Source: Sphingobacterium sp. N143 (GTDB lineage: Bacteria; Bacteroidota; Bacteroidia; Sphingobacteriales; Sphingobacteriaceae). From it: a DNA stretch of 64,000 nucleotides. Of this stretch, positions 63,954-64,000 are shown piece by piece. The notes below the pieces were generated by a model, which worked only from the letters and a program-made list of their open reading frames with translations, ran no database searches and had not been told where the DNA came from. Each line of letters opens with the position of its first letter. The stretch's first letter is position 1. Location: positions 1-64,000 of the forward strand of contig NZ_JACAIS010000014.1 in NCBI RefSeq assembly GCF_030325625.1, read 5' to 3'. The position numbers and the translations under genes are program-made.

Positions 63954-64000
63954 ATGTTTTTAAATAGGCGTATAGCGGCTATCTGTGCCGGCATGATGTT
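63954..64000 (+). CDS. Start of a gene running off the window
   Basis: After a consensus promoter an ATG opens a frame, MFLNRRIAAICAGMM, to the window end. The basic start followed by a hydrophobic stretch could be the beginning of a signal peptide or membrane helix. Only about 15 codons are visible, so no function can be assigned. Confidence 0.55.
   Translation, partial: MFLNRRIAAICAGMM

Noticed and set aside
1..64000. Mobile elements, CRISPR arrays, tRNA or rRNA genes
   Set aside because: I looked for terminal inverted repeats with transposase-like frames, regularly spaced repeats and tRNA arms, and saw none.

Overview
The window reads as a chromosomal segment of a Bacteroidota species, most likely Sphingobacteriaceae (Sphingobacterium-like). 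The reasons are the AT-rich -33 TTG / -7 TANNTTTG promoters and near absence of strong Shine-Dalgarno sequences, the ExbB-ExbD-ExbD-TonB operon, the carboxypeptidase-like/TonB-receptor-type outer-membrane protein, a short NuoG without a molybdopterin domain, and the RDD/SpoIIM/DUF4129/DUF4350/MoxR/DUF58 cluster. The species call is inference from gene content. I saw no rRNA, tRNA, insertion sequence, prophage or CRISPR array; this is core, housekeeping-rich DNA.

Layout. 150-13021 (minus strand): complete 14-gene respiratory complex I operon, nuoA to nuoN, with a promoter at about 13044-13073. 13132-19357 (minus): Ton energy-transduction operon exbB-exbD-exbD-tonB-small membrane protein-PstS-like lipoprotein-TPR protein, ended by a terminator at 13075-13107. 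19792-21033 (minus): SUI1-family protein and lipid kinase. 21153-22643 (plus): metK with a SAM-II-type riboswitch in its leader and a terminator. 22672-30176: Dabb-domain protein, then the membrane-linked MoxR cluster with a divergent RDD gene. 30266-36887: fabD, a GNAT acetyltransferase plus M16 peptidase pair, a large outer-membrane beta-barrel protein, and rnhB. 36917-44614 (minus): YfhO-like membrane protein, trkA plus UPF0145, trkH, and an AsmA-like protein. 44711-48161 (plus): two overlapping genes for unrecognised exported proteins. 48218-53875: rsgA (minus), polA, a MORN-like exported protein, psd. 53938-56760 (plus): PhoR-like histidine kinase, then a DUF47-PiT phosphate module behind a Pho-box-like direct repeat. 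57003-58379: an OmpA-family porin-like protein with very biased codon use and a sigma-54-like promoter. 58562-62732 (plus): TPR protein, aroE, MBL hydrolase, LolC-like permease. 62729-63712 (minus): CarboxypepD-reg-like protein and NifU-like protein. A further plus-strand gene starts at 63954 and runs off the window.

The strongest regulatory signals, read directly from the sequence, are: the covarying SAM-II aptamer before metK; a TTAACA-N5-TTAACA repeat before the phosphate transporter genes; near-identical 35-bp promoters in front of trkA and trkH; a -24/-12 sequence before ompA; and a recurring architecture in which the ATG lies exactly 4 nt after the -7 element, which suggests leaderless mRNAs. 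No obviously novel defence or mobile system is present. The least understood loci are the 44711-48161 gene pair, the PstS-like/TPR tail of the Ton operon, and the MoxR cluster.
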